Assembly: GCA_001725155.1 (NCBI GenBank)
Contig: MEFP01000002.1
Span: 124,001 to 188,000 of the forward strand
Origin: Lysobacteraceae bacterium SCN 69-320
GTDB taxonomy: Bacteria > Pseudomonadota > Gammaproteobacteria > Xanthomonadales > Rhodanobacteraceae
DNA: 64,000 bases
Direction: 5' to 3'
Shown here: positions 1 to 8,200 of the stretch, piece after piece
Position numbering within the stretch: the first letter of the stretch is position 1
Layout of the letters: each line of letters begins with the position of its first letter
Program-made: the position numbers and the translations under genes
The notes under the pieces: model-generated
Told to the model about the DNA's origin: nothing
The model's database searches: none
Seen by the model: the letters and a program-made list of their open reading frames with translations, nothing else

Positions 1-1
1 C

Positions 2-982
2 AAGACCTCGCTGTTCGTGCTCGATCTGGAAACCGGCACCAAGATCGCCGAGATCCAGACCGCGACGGCTGCCCAGGGCGTGCCGCTGAGCTTCGGTCTG
101 TCCACGCCGGCCGCCTACGACCGCAACAGCGACCAGATCGACGACATCGCCGTGGCCGGCGATCTTGTCGGCAACCTGTTCCGCTTCGACCTCTCCAGTT
201 CGACTCCCGCGTCGTGGAAGGTCGACCTGATGTTCAAGACCTATACGACCACCCCGACCCAGACCACCGACGCGTCGCTGCCGCGCCAGCCGATCACCGC
301 GATGCCGGTGGCGTTCCGCGATGCCGGCCGCCTCGGCGAGCCCATCTGGGTGTTCGGCACCGGTAAGTACCTCGGCAAGGAGGACCGTACGGCGACGGGC
401 ATTGCGTCGAACGTCGGACCACAGGCGGTCTACGGCATCCGCGACTACGGCACGGCGTCCACCAACTACCCGATACTGCCGTCGCAGACGGTGACGCGGT
501 CGCTGACCCAGTCGTCCTCGGGACGCGCGATCACCGGTTCGGTCGTGGCGGCCAGCAATCGCGGCTGGAACATTCCCCTGACGGTTCCGGACGAACCCGG
601 CGAGCGCGTGGTGTTCACGGCCAAGCCGATCTACGACCTGAACCTTGCCGTGGTCAACACGCTGATTCCGCGCGGCAGCGATCCCTGCAACCCGAGTTTC
701 CGCGGCGCTTCGCTGCTGATCGAAGGCGATACCGGGCTGCCGCCGAAGAAGACCGACGGAACCGGCCGTATCGCCTTGCCGCCGCCTTGCCAGGGCGGCG
801 ACGAATGCCGCGACCCGACGCCGCGCCTGCTCAATGGCAGTTTCGTGCTGCCGGGCGGCGGCAGCGGAGGCGGCGGATCCGGCGGCGGTACCGGTGGCGG
901 CAGCGGCGATGAGCCCGGATTCAAGTACAAGGCACCGCCGGCGGCGCGAGGCTCCTGGCGCGAGCTGCTGGAAATCCTCTGA
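2..982 (+). CDS. pilY1: Type IV pilus assembly protein PilY1, C-terminal part (5' end outside window)
   Basis: The reading frame is already open at base 2 and ends at a TGA at 980-982, so only the C-terminal 326 residues are seen. The visible part resembles the PilY1 beta-propeller domain: an opening LFVLDLETG strand, a D-x-N-x-D-x-I-D-D calcium-loop-like segment near base 125, and a following A-G-D-L-x-G-N-L-F-R-F-D blade repeat. PilY1 sits at the pilus tip or outer membrane and controls pilus extension and adhesion. The last 60 residues hold a glycine/serine-rich linker (about bases 853-906) before a short basic tail. A pilin gene follows directly, which fits the minor-pilin/pilY1/pilE order of this order. 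The missing N-terminus would carry the signal peptide and any VWA domain. Confidence 0.85.
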   Translation, partial: KTSLFVLDLETGTKIAEIQTATAAQGVPLSFGLSTPAAYDRNSDQIDDIAVAGDLVGNLFRFDLSSSTPASWKVDLMFKTYTTTPTQTTDASLPRQPITAMPVAFRDAGRLGEPIWVFGTGKYLGKEDRTATGIASNVGPQAVYGIRDYGTASTNYPILPSQTVTRSLTQSSSGRAITGSVVAASNRGWNIPLTVPDEPGERVVFTAKPIYDLNLAVVNTLIPRGSDPCNPSFRGASLLIEGDTGLPPKKTDGTGRIALPPPCQGGDECRDPTPRLLNGSFVLPGGGSGGGGSGGGTGGGSGDEPGFKYKAPPAARGSWRELLEIL

Positions 983-994
983 TCGTATGAAACC

Positions 995-1019
995 GACGCG
1001 CGCCCTCCGGGCGCGCGTC
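995..1019 (+). terminator. Hairpin between pilY1 and pilE
   Basis: An 11-bp perfect GC-rich inverted repeat (995-1005 with 1009-1019, loop of 3) is followed by TTATTTA. It lies 12 bases after the pilY1 stop and 20 bases before pilE. It could end most pilY1 transcripts or set a pilY1:pilE mRNA ratio; I saw no clear separate promoter for pilE in the remaining bases. Confidence 0.6.
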
Positions 1020-1039
1020 TTATTTACTGGGGAAGCACG

Positions 1040-1486
1040 ATGTACAAACGCAGCAAGTTCCGCGGCTTCACATTGCTGGAGCTCATGATCGTCGTCGTCG
1101 TCATCGCGATACTCGCGACGTTCGCCGTGCCGGCCTATCAGCGCAATGCGCAGCGCGCGCGGCGCGCCGACGCCAAGGAGTTGCTGATGCGCGTCGCCTC
1201 GGCGCAGGAGCGCTATTACACGAACTTCAACCGCTACGCGACCAGCCCGCTGACGGCGGCCACGAGCCTCGGGCTGGCTACGCTGACCTCCGAGCGCGGC
1301 TACTACACGATCGACTCCGCCAACGGCGCGACCGGCGATACCCAGAGCTACGTGCTGACCGCGACGCCGGTCCCCGCCGGTCCGCAGGCCGGTGACAAAT
1401 GCGGCGCGCTGTCGATCAACAACGCCGGCGTGAAGACGCCAATCGCCACGGCGATGCCACAGAACTCCAACGGTGCGTGCTGGTAA
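1040..1486 (+). CDS. pilE: Type IV pilin (PilE-like)
   Basis: This 148-residue pilin starts with a short basic leader followed by the class III signal: Gly9 then FTLLELMIV, with the invariant Glu at position 5 of the mature protein. Prepilin peptidase would cut after Gly9 and N-methylate Phe10. The hydrophobic helix runs to about residue 30 and continues into the usual AYQ-x-N-A-Q-R-A-R amphipathic part. Two cysteines near the end (GDKCG and the GACW end) would form the D-region disulfide. The E-R-Y-Y motif near residue 58 is typical of PilE proteins in Xanthomonadales. GGGGAAG at 1029-1035 serves as ribosome binding site. Its position after pilY1 suggests a role as minor pilin in the pilY1 cluster rather than as the main pilin PilA. 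Confidence 0.9.
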   Translation: MYKRSKFRGFTLLELMIVVVVIAILATFAVPAYQRNAQRARRADAKELLMRVASAQERYYTNFNRYATSPLTAATSLGLATLTSERGYYTIDSANGATGDTQSYVLTATPVPAGPQAGDKCGALSINNAGVKTPIATAMPQNSNGACW

Positions 1487-1507
1487 CGGCGGCTCTGCCG
1501 ACCAGGC

Positions 1508-1536
1508 TTGTCGAGCCCCGAACCCGTCGCTATAAT
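1508..1536 (+). promoter_or_regulatory. Sigma-70 promoter of the tRNA operon
   Basis: TTGTCG at 1508-1513 and a perfect TATAAT at 1531-1536 are separated by 17 bases. A GC-rich stretch follows the -10, as expected for the discriminator of stable-RNA promoters. The tRNA-Thr gene begins 16 bases after the -10 box. Confidence 0.75.
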
Positions 1537-1551
1537 CGCGCGCTCGGTTTC

Positions 1552-1627
<76 letters not shown>

Positions 1628-1678
1628 GTTGCAAGGTTTGACCAGGCGTGTCCGGCTCCGTTAGAGTCCGGCGCCCTC

Positions 1679-1753
1679 GGGCGGTTAGCTCAGCGGTAGA
1701 GCACTGCTTTCACACGGCAGGGGTCACAAGTTCGAAACTTGTACCGCCCACCA
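1679..1753 (+). tRNA. tRNA-Val (anticodon CAC)
   Basis: A 75-nt cloverleaf with encoded CCA. GGGCGGT pairs with ACCGCCC; the D arm is GCTCAGCGGTAGAGC. The anticodon stem CTGCT/GGCAG (last pair T-G) holds loop TTCACAC, giving anticodon CAC. The T loop is TTCGAAA. It lies 51 bases after tRNA-Thr and shares its promoter and terminator. Confidence 0.93.
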
Positions 1754-1768
1754 ATTCGTGATGAATTC

Positions 1769-1798
1769 GACCAGGGCCCGGGAAACCGGGCCCTGGTC
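1769..1798 (+). terminator. Intrinsic terminator of the tRNA operon
   Basis: A perfect 13-bp stem (1769-1781 with 1786-1798) is closed by a GAAA tetraloop and followed by GTTTCC. It lies 16 bases after the tRNA-Val CCA end. The minus-strand kinase gene ends at 1866, so it may work for both directions. Confidence 0.85.
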
Positions 1799-1865
1799 GT
1801 TTCCGCATGTCCGTGGTTCCGGTATTGCCGCGTGCGGCAGCCCGACGGTGCGAGCCCGCCGCGGC

Positions 1866-3413
1866 TCAGCCCCGCGCCGCCAGCAGTGCTTCCAGTCGCC
1901 GCGGTTCCACCGGTTTGACCCAGTGCAGGTCGAAGCCGGCCTCGCGCGAACGCGCGCGGTCGGCGGGCTGGCCGTAACCGGTCACCGCGACGAGCTGGCG
2001 GCGAAAGCCGCGTTCGCGTACGGCGGCGGCGATGTCGTAGCCGCTGACGCCGGGCAGGCCGATGTCGAGGAACACCACATCCGGCTGCTGCTGCAGGATC
2101 GTCGCGACGGCGTCTTCGGGCTCGGTCAGCGCCTCGACCTCGTGGCCGAGCGTACGTATGAGCTCGGCCATGAGCCGGGCCGAGTCCGCGTTGTCGTCGA
2201 CGATGAGCACGCGCCGCACCGCAGGCTCCGGGCTGCCGGCGATGTCGGCCGCCGTCGATGCCGGCTCGGGTTCGTGGAAGCGCGGCAAGGTCACGACGAA
2301 GCGGCTGCCGAGCCCCACGCCGTCGCTGCAGGCGGTGATGCGTCCGCCGTGGCGTTCGACGATGCCGCGCGCGAGCGTGAGGCCCAGGCCCAGGCCGCCT
2401 TCGGCACGGTCCATCGTGCTTTCGCCCTGCACGAACAGATCGAAGATGCCTTCGAGCAACTGCGCGGACATGCCCAGTCCGGTATCGGCAACCTGTACGC
2501 GGATCTCCTCGCCGGCGCATTCGGCCGTTACCGTGATGCGGCCGCCGTCCGGAGTGTATTTCGCCGCATTGTTGAGAAGATTCGACAGCAGTTGCACCAG
2601 TCGCGTCGGATCGCCGCGCACGGGCAGCGCTGCCGGCGGCAGCACGATGCTCAGCCGATGGCCGCGCTGGTCCATCGCCGGCTGCAGGGCTTCGACCGCG
2701 CGCGCGATCGCATCGCGCAGATCCAGCGGCTCCAGGCGCAGGACGACCTTGCCCGAGGAAATGCGGCTGACATCGAGCAGATCGTCGAGCAGCCGAGCCA
2801 TCTGGCCGACCTGGCGGCCAAGCACCGCGCAGAGTTCCTGCAGATCCGCCTGCGCCGCGGTCTTGCGGCGCAGGATCTCCACGGCGCTGAGCACCGGCGC
2901 CAGCGGATTGCGCAACTCGTGGCCGAGCATGGCCAGGAATTCATCCTTGCGCCGGTCGGCGGTGCGCAGCCGTTCCTCGGTGGCGCGGCGTTCGCTGATG
3001 TCGCGCGCGATCTTCGAGGCCCCGACGATGCGGTTGTCGGCGTCGAACACCGGCGACACGGTCAGCGAGACCGGGACCAGACGGCCGTCCTTGGCGCGGC
3101 GCTCGGTCTCGAAGTGTTCGACGCGACGGCCCGCAGCGATGCGGCGCAGGATTTCCTGCTCTTCTTCGCGCAGGTGCTCGGGAATGATCAGCAGGATGGA
3201 GCGACCTATGGCCTCGTCGGCCGTATAGCCGTACAGACGCTCGGCGCTCGCGTTCCACGAGGTGATGATGCCGTCGACGGTCTTGCTGACGATCGCGTCC
3301 TGCGAGGAGGCCACGATCGCGGCGAGCCAGCAGGCCGGATCCAGCGGTGGGATGGGCGCCTTCGGAGTCACGGGTCTCGTTCGCGTGCGGTCAGGGGCTG
3401 GGCGGCGCAGCAA
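1866..3413 (-). CDS. PAS-containing hybrid histidine kinase with C-terminal receiver
   Basis: This 515-residue sensor kinase has a PAS/PAC domain at about residues 28-142 and a HisKA domain with phospho-acceptor His165 in GHELRNP. The HATPase domain has an N box (SNLLNNAAKYT, about 277-287), a G1 box (D310-x-G-x-G) and a GLGLGL loop near 340. A C-terminal CheY-like receiver follows (VLIVDDN at 402-408, phospho-acceptor Asp450, Lys near 505). It has no membrane segment, so it is probably a cytoplasmic sensor; the PAS ligand cannot be told from the sequence. No output domain or cognate regulator is next to it, so the receiver may act as a phosphate sink or hand phosphate to an unlinked phosphotransfer protein. 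The start at 3413 is uncertain; the first 25 residues are proline/arginine-rich and probably unstructured. Confidence 0.88.
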   Translation of the reverse strand: MLRRPAPDRTRTRPVTPKAPIPPLDPACWLAAIVASSQDAIVSKTVDGIITSWNASAERLYGYTADEAIGRSILLIIPEHLREEEQEILRRIAAGRRVEHFETERRAKDGRLVPVSLTVSPVFDADNRIVGASKIARDISERRATEERLRTADRRKDEFLAMLGHELRNPLAPVLSAVEILRRKTAAQADLQELCAVLGRQVGQMARLLDDLLDVSRISSGKVVLRLEPLDLRDAIARAVEALQPAMDQRGHRLSIVLPPAALPVRGDPTRLVQLLSNLLNNAAKYTPDGGRITVTAECAGEEIRVQVADTGLGMSAQLLEGIFDLFVQGESTMDRAEGGLGLGLTLARGIVERHGGRITACSDGVGLGSRFVVTLPRFHEPEPASTAADIAGSPEPAVRRVLIVDDNADSARLMAELIRTLGHEVEALTEPEDAVATILQQQPDVVFLDIGLPGVSGYDIAAAVRERGFRRQLVAVTGYGQPADRARSREAGFDLHWVKPVEPRRLEALLAARG

Positions 3414-3713
3414 TCGTCGAGGTTACCGCACCCCGTCGCTTTCACAAGCCGGACCCGCGTTTCCCGCGGCGGCACCGGGAAGCACACCGGTCTGATCCAT
3501 GCGGCAGAGTCTGCCTGCCGCGAATGCGACCTGCGGCAAGCGAAAGGCCGGCGTGAGGGCGGACCGCCTGTGTCGGGCGCCCGTTGCGCCGCCGGCAGCG
3601 CCTGCCGCTGAACGGCGGAATCCTGCCGCTCGGCCCCGACGGAGCGCGCCGGTCGGCCGGGCGGCGGCGGCCCGGCACTATACTGCCCGCGGATTTCGAC
3701 CCTGGGGTTTGCC
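3414..3713. other. Intergenic region, divergent
   Basis: These 300 bases separate the divergent kinase and DUF3060-like genes. No open frame here has family motifs or a plausible ribosome binding site. A TATACT at 3679-3684 could be a -10 box for the rightward gene (leader of about 23 bases), but no convincing -35 lies 16-18 bases upstream. Confidence 0.4.
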
Positions 3714-4097
3714 ATGTCCTTGCTACTGCGCACCAGTCTGCTGCTCGCCCTCGGTGCACTGCCGTTTGCCGTGCCGGCCGCCAAGAACTCTTCCGTTGCG
3801 GAGGAGGCGGGCCAGAAGATGACCGTTTCCCAGGAAGGTGCGGATGTCGTGCATTTCTGCGCCGAACTCGAAGATGTGAGTTTCGTCGGCAGCGGCAACC
3901 GCATCGAAGCCAACGGTCCCTGCCGTTCGGTCAGCATCGTCGGCTCCGACAACAGCGCCGTGCTGATGGTGCAGCCGGAGCGGGTCTCCGTCGACGGCAA
4001 CAACAATCAGGTTCACTGGATCCCGTCCGACCGGCCCAAGCCGGCCATCACGGTCAACGGTCGCGGCAACGCCGTCGACCGTCGCAAGGACGAATGA
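3714..4097 (+). CDS. Small secreted DUF3060-like protein
   Basis: A 127-residue protein with an N-terminal signal peptide (hydrophobic core about residues 4-20, probable cut near PAA at 21-23). The mature part is built from short repeats of the form SFVGSGNRIEANG, SIVGSDNSAV, SVDGNNNQVHW and TVNGRGNAVD. This V-x-G-x-x-N pattern is typical of DUF3060, predicted to form a small parallel beta structure. Two cysteines (49 and 70) could form a disulfide after export. Function of the family is unknown. The start is the ATG at 3714; the gene stands alone between the kinase and a terminator hairpin. Confidence 0.7.
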   Translation: MSLLLRTSLLLALGALPFAVPAAKNSSVAEEAGQKMTVSQEGADVVHFCAELEDVSFVGSGNRIEANGPCRSVSIVGSDNSAVLMVQPERVSVDGNNNQVHWIPSDRPKPAITVNGRGNAVDRRKDE

Positions 4098-4133
4098 GCC
4101 GCCGCTGCGTTGCGCTGACGTCGACCGGATACG

Positions 4134-4160
4134 AAACGGCTCCGCCTTGCGGAGCCGTTT
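4134..4160. terminator. Bidirectional hairpin between DUF3060-like gene and cysteine synthase
   Basis: A 12-bp perfect stem (4134-4145 with 4149-4160) has AAA on its left side and TTT on its right, so it can terminate both converging genes. Confidence 0.75.
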
Positions 4161-4190
4161 GCGTTTGTGGCCTCGTTCCGTTCCGCGGCT

Positions 4191-5150
4191 TCAGCCCGGC
4201 AGGCTGGCCAGCCAGTCGTCGTCGGAGCCTTCGTTGACGCCTTCGAACAGGAAGGTCGACAGATAGCGCTCGCCGGTGTCCGGCAGCATCGCGAGAATCA
4301 CCTGTCCAGGTCTGGCCGTACGCGCGATCTCCAGCGCCGCGGCGAAGGTGCCGCCGGCGGAGATGCCGCAGAAGATGCCTTCCTCGGCGGCCAGACGGCG
4401 CGCCGTGTCGCGCGCGAGCACGTCGTCGACCGGCACGATGCGATGGGCGACCTCGCGCCTGAGCACGGCCGGCACGAAGTCCGGCGTCCAGCCCTGGATC
4501 TTGTGCGGCTTCCATTCGGCACCGGCCAGCAGCGAGGCGGCTGCGGGTTCGGTCACGACGATTTCCACTTCGGGCCGGGCCAGGCGGATCATTTCGCCGG
4601 CGCCGGTCAGGGTGCCGCCGGTGCCCCAGCCGGTCACGAAGGTGTCGAGACGGCGGCCGGCGAAGTCCTGCAGGATTTCCGGTCCGGTGGTGTTGCGGTG
4701 ATAGGCCGGGTTGGCCTCGTTCTCGAACTGGCGCGCGAGAAATGCGCCGTGCTTCGCGGCGAATTCCTCGGCGCGTTTCACCATGCCGCTGCCGCGTTCG
4801 GCCGCCGGCGTCAGGATCACCTTGGCGCCCAGCGCACGCATGATCTTGCGCCGCTCGATCGAGAAGGTCTCGACCATGAACGAGACGAACTGGTAACCCT
4901 TGGCCGCGCAGACCATGGCCAGGGCGATGCCGGTATTGCCCGACGTCGCCTCGACGATCATCTGGCCCGGTTTCAGCAGGCCCTTGGCTTCGGCGTCGAG
5001 CACGATGGCCAGAGCCAGCCGGTCCTTGACCGAGGACATGGGATTGAACGCTTCGAGCTTGACGTACATCTCCACGCCGGCGGGTGCCAGACGATTGATG
5101 CGTACGACGGGCGTGCGGCCGACGGTATCGAGAATGCTGGCATGGATCAT
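4191..5150 (-). CDS. cysK: Cysteine synthase (O-acetylserine sulfhydrylase)
   Basis: This 319-residue PLP enzyme joins O-acetylserine and sulfide to make cysteine. The PLP lysine is Lys42 in SSVKDR, the substrate-binding loop is TSGNTG at 69-74, and the PLP phosphate loop is GTGGT at 176-180. Length and motifs fit the CysK/CysM family. The PLP lysine is preceded by NPMSS, where most CysK proteins have NPAGS or NPGGS. That is an unusual but plausible active-site edge variant, so CysM or a cystathionine beta-synthase-like activity cannot be excluded. It stands alone and converges on the DUF3060-like gene; no serine acetyltransferase is nearby. Confidence 0.88.
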   Translation of the reverse strand: MIHASILDTVGRTPVVRINRLAPAGVEMYVKLEAFNPMSSVKDRLALAIVLDAEAKGLLKPGQMIVEATSGNTGIALAMVCAAKGYQFVSFMVETFSIERRKIMRALGAKVILTPAAERGSGMVKRAEEFAAKHGAFLARQFENEANPAYHRNTTGPEILQDFAGRRLDTFVTGWGTGGTLTGAGEMIRLARPEVEIVVTEPAAASLLAGAEWKPHKIQGWTPDFVPAVLRREVAHRIVPVDDVLARDTARRLAAEEGIFCGISAGGTFAAALEIARTARPGQVILAMLPDTGERYLSTFLFEGVNEGSDDDWLASLPG

Positions 5151-5240
5151 AGCAATGCGCTCCCGGGAAGTGGCGCCACCCTACGGCAGAACGAAGACCG
5201 CGCCAAGCGCGCCGCAGCGGCGGCCGGCAGAGGCTGCCGC

Positions 5241-8200
5241 TCAGTCGAGAATGCGCGCCAGCGCCGCCTTGGCCGCGTCGAACGAGAAATGCCGCTCGAC
5301 GTTGGCCAGACCGTTGGCCGACAGCGTGGCCCAGAGCTGCGCGTCGCCGTAGAGGCGCGTGACGGCGGCGGCGAACGCCTCCGCGTCGGCCGCGACGAGC
5401 ACGTCGCCGCCGGCCTCGATATGCATGCCTTCGACGGCGGCCGGCGTGGCCACGACCGGCAGGCCGTAGCTCATGGCCATGTTGACCTTGCCCTTCACGC
5501 CGGCGCCGTAGCGCAGCGGCGCGACCGAGACGCGGCAACCGTCCATATGCGGTTCGAGGTCGGCGACGAAACCGTGCAGCACGAAATCGTCGGCCGCGAA
5601 TTCGCGCAGCGATTCGGGCACCGGCTGGCCGATCACATTCAGACGCACGCCGGGCAGGCTTTCGCGCAGCAGCGGCAGGATCTCGCGCGCGAACCAGAGC
5701 ATCGCGTCCTCGTTCGGCGGGTGCTGGAAGCTGCCGACGAAGACCAGATCCGCGCGGTCCGCGTAGCCGCGGCGACAGCCGTAGACCTCGTGCACGTTGG
5801 ACAGGATTTCCACGCGCGCCTGCGGCAGCTCGCGCGCGAGCAGGGTCTGCTCGACCGGGCTGACGACCAGGGTCGCATCGCATGCGCGGATCAGCTTGAG
5901 TTCCTGGGCGCGCGTGCGTTCGGCCTTGCGGCGCAGTTCCTCGCTGCCTTCGAGTTCGGCGGCACGCTGTTCGCGCAGGTAATGCAGGTCCACGGTGTCG
6001 AAGATCAGCCGGGCCTGCGGCGCATACAGGCGCGACAGCCCCAGATAGTTGATCGCGATGTAGTGGCGAGACAGCAGGATCGCGTCGAACTCGCCGCCGC
6101 GCTGACGGAACAGGCGGATCGGATCGTTCATCTGCGGCGCGTACAGCACTTCGACGCCGAGCGCCTGCAGGGCGGGCGTATAGCCGTCCACGTAGAGACG
6201 GTTGTCGGCGAAGAAGGTGACCTGCCAGCCCAGCGCGCGCAGCAGGCGCATGAGATTGACCATGCGCAGCGAGCCCGAGTCCTGGTCGGGCGTCGGCGTG
6301 CAGGCGTCGATGATCAGCAGGCGTTTTTCGCGGCGGAACGTGGCCGCGCGGGGGGCCTGCGCGGCGTCGTCGATCGGTGCGGGCTGCAGGGCCAGCGCGC
6401 CTAGCCATTTGGCGAGGAATTTCTCGCGGTTGACGACCTGATAGCGCTTGGTGCCGCTGCCGGTGTCGGTACCGGCCGTGATGCCCTCGAAATGGATCAC
6501 CGTGGACTGCGGTTCGTAATAGACCTTGAGGCCGGCCGCGCGCACGGCGAAGGCGAGATCGGTGTCCTCGTAGTAGGCCGGCGCGTAGCGTGTGTCGAAG
6601 CCGCCCAGCGATTCGAACAGGCTGCGGCGCAGCAGGATCGCCGCGCCCGAACAGTAGTCGGCCTCGCGGCGGAAGTTGTAGCGCGGGTCGGCCGGATCGT
6701 CGAACCGGCCGTAGTTCCAGCCGGAGCCGTCGCGGAACACGATGCCGCCGGCTTCCTGCAGGCGGCCGTCCGGATAGACGAGCTTGGCGCCGACGAGGCC
6801 TGCATCGGGCTCTTCGGCGAAGCAGCGCAGCAGCGCTTCGAGCCAGCCCGGCGTGACCACGGTGTCGTTGTTGAGAAACAGCACGAACTCGCCGCGCGCA
6901 GCGGCGGCGCCGGCGTTGCAGGAGCCGACGAAGCCGAGGTTCTGCGCATTGCGGATCACGCGCAGGCCCTCGACGTCGGCCAGACGTCCCGGGGTGTCGT
7001 CGCTGGAGCAGTCGTCGACGACGATGACCTCGAACGTGGCCGCGCCGGCATGCTGCGCGAGCGACTGCAGGCAGGCCAGCGTATAGGCGATCTTGTTGTA
7101 GACAGGGATCACGATGGACACCTGCGGCTGCGTGGCTGCGGGCAGCACGATGTCGGCGTAGGCCAGTGCGTCGGCCGGCGCACCGGCGACGGCGACCAGC
7201 GGCGGCCGGCTGCGGCGCAGATCGCGCAGTGCGCGCTGCACGGTGCCGGCAAGGCCGCGCCGGCGCAGGCTGCCGCGCAGACGCTGCCATAGCCCGAGCG
7301 TGCGCGTCGCGCTGAACGCCAGGCGCGCGCGCAGGCCGCGCAGCTTGCGCATGCCGAAGCGCAGCGGCCTGGTCAGGCGCCAGGACAGACTGGCGTAGGC
7401 ACGGTCCAGCTCGGCCTTCAGCGACAGCGCCCAGCGCGTGCGTTCGTCGAAGTCGCGTTCGAGCTCGCTGTAGTCGTCCTGCGTGCGCTTGAGCCATTCG
7501 GTGCGCTGTTCGACGTCTTCCTGCACGCGCCGGATCTCGGCCAGTGCAATGCCGACGTCGCGCTGCGAACGGCGCAGTTCGCCGTCCAGCTCCGAAGCCC
7601 ATTCGGCACGCGCGTCGAGCTCGCGCTGCTGCTGGCGCAGCTGTGCGGTCTGGCGGCGCAGCTGTGCCTGCAGGGCATCGCGCTCGCCGCGCAGGCTGGT
7701 CAGTTCGAGCTGCGCCGTGGCCGCGGCCTGAGGCTTCGCGGCCACGGCGGCCGGCGCCGACGGCAGCTCGGCGGCATAGTCGGCGCTCATTGCGGCGAGG
7801 CTGCGCGTCGCCTGGGCGCGCACGTTCGCGCCGACCCGCGCCAGCGGCTCGCGCTGCGCGGCGAGTGCAGCGATGCGCGCGGCTACGGCAGCGGCGTCCG
7901 GGTCGACCAGAAAGCCATTCACGTCGTCGCTGATGCGCTCGGCCAGCGCGCCGACGCGCGTGGCGATGACCGGCAGGCCGAGGCTCCAGCATTCGGACAG
8001 GGTATAGCTGAAGGTTTCCGCGACGGTCGGCAGCAGCAGCGCCGCGTCGGGCTGCAAGGCCGCGACCAGCTGCGGCAGTTCCTCGCGCGCATAGTTCAGC
8101 ACCACGTGCACGCCGGCGTGGCCGAAGAAGTCGTGGCCTTCGGCGCCGGCGCCCAGCAGCACGAGCTCGACCTGCGGCGGCAGCAGCGGCAACAGCGACT

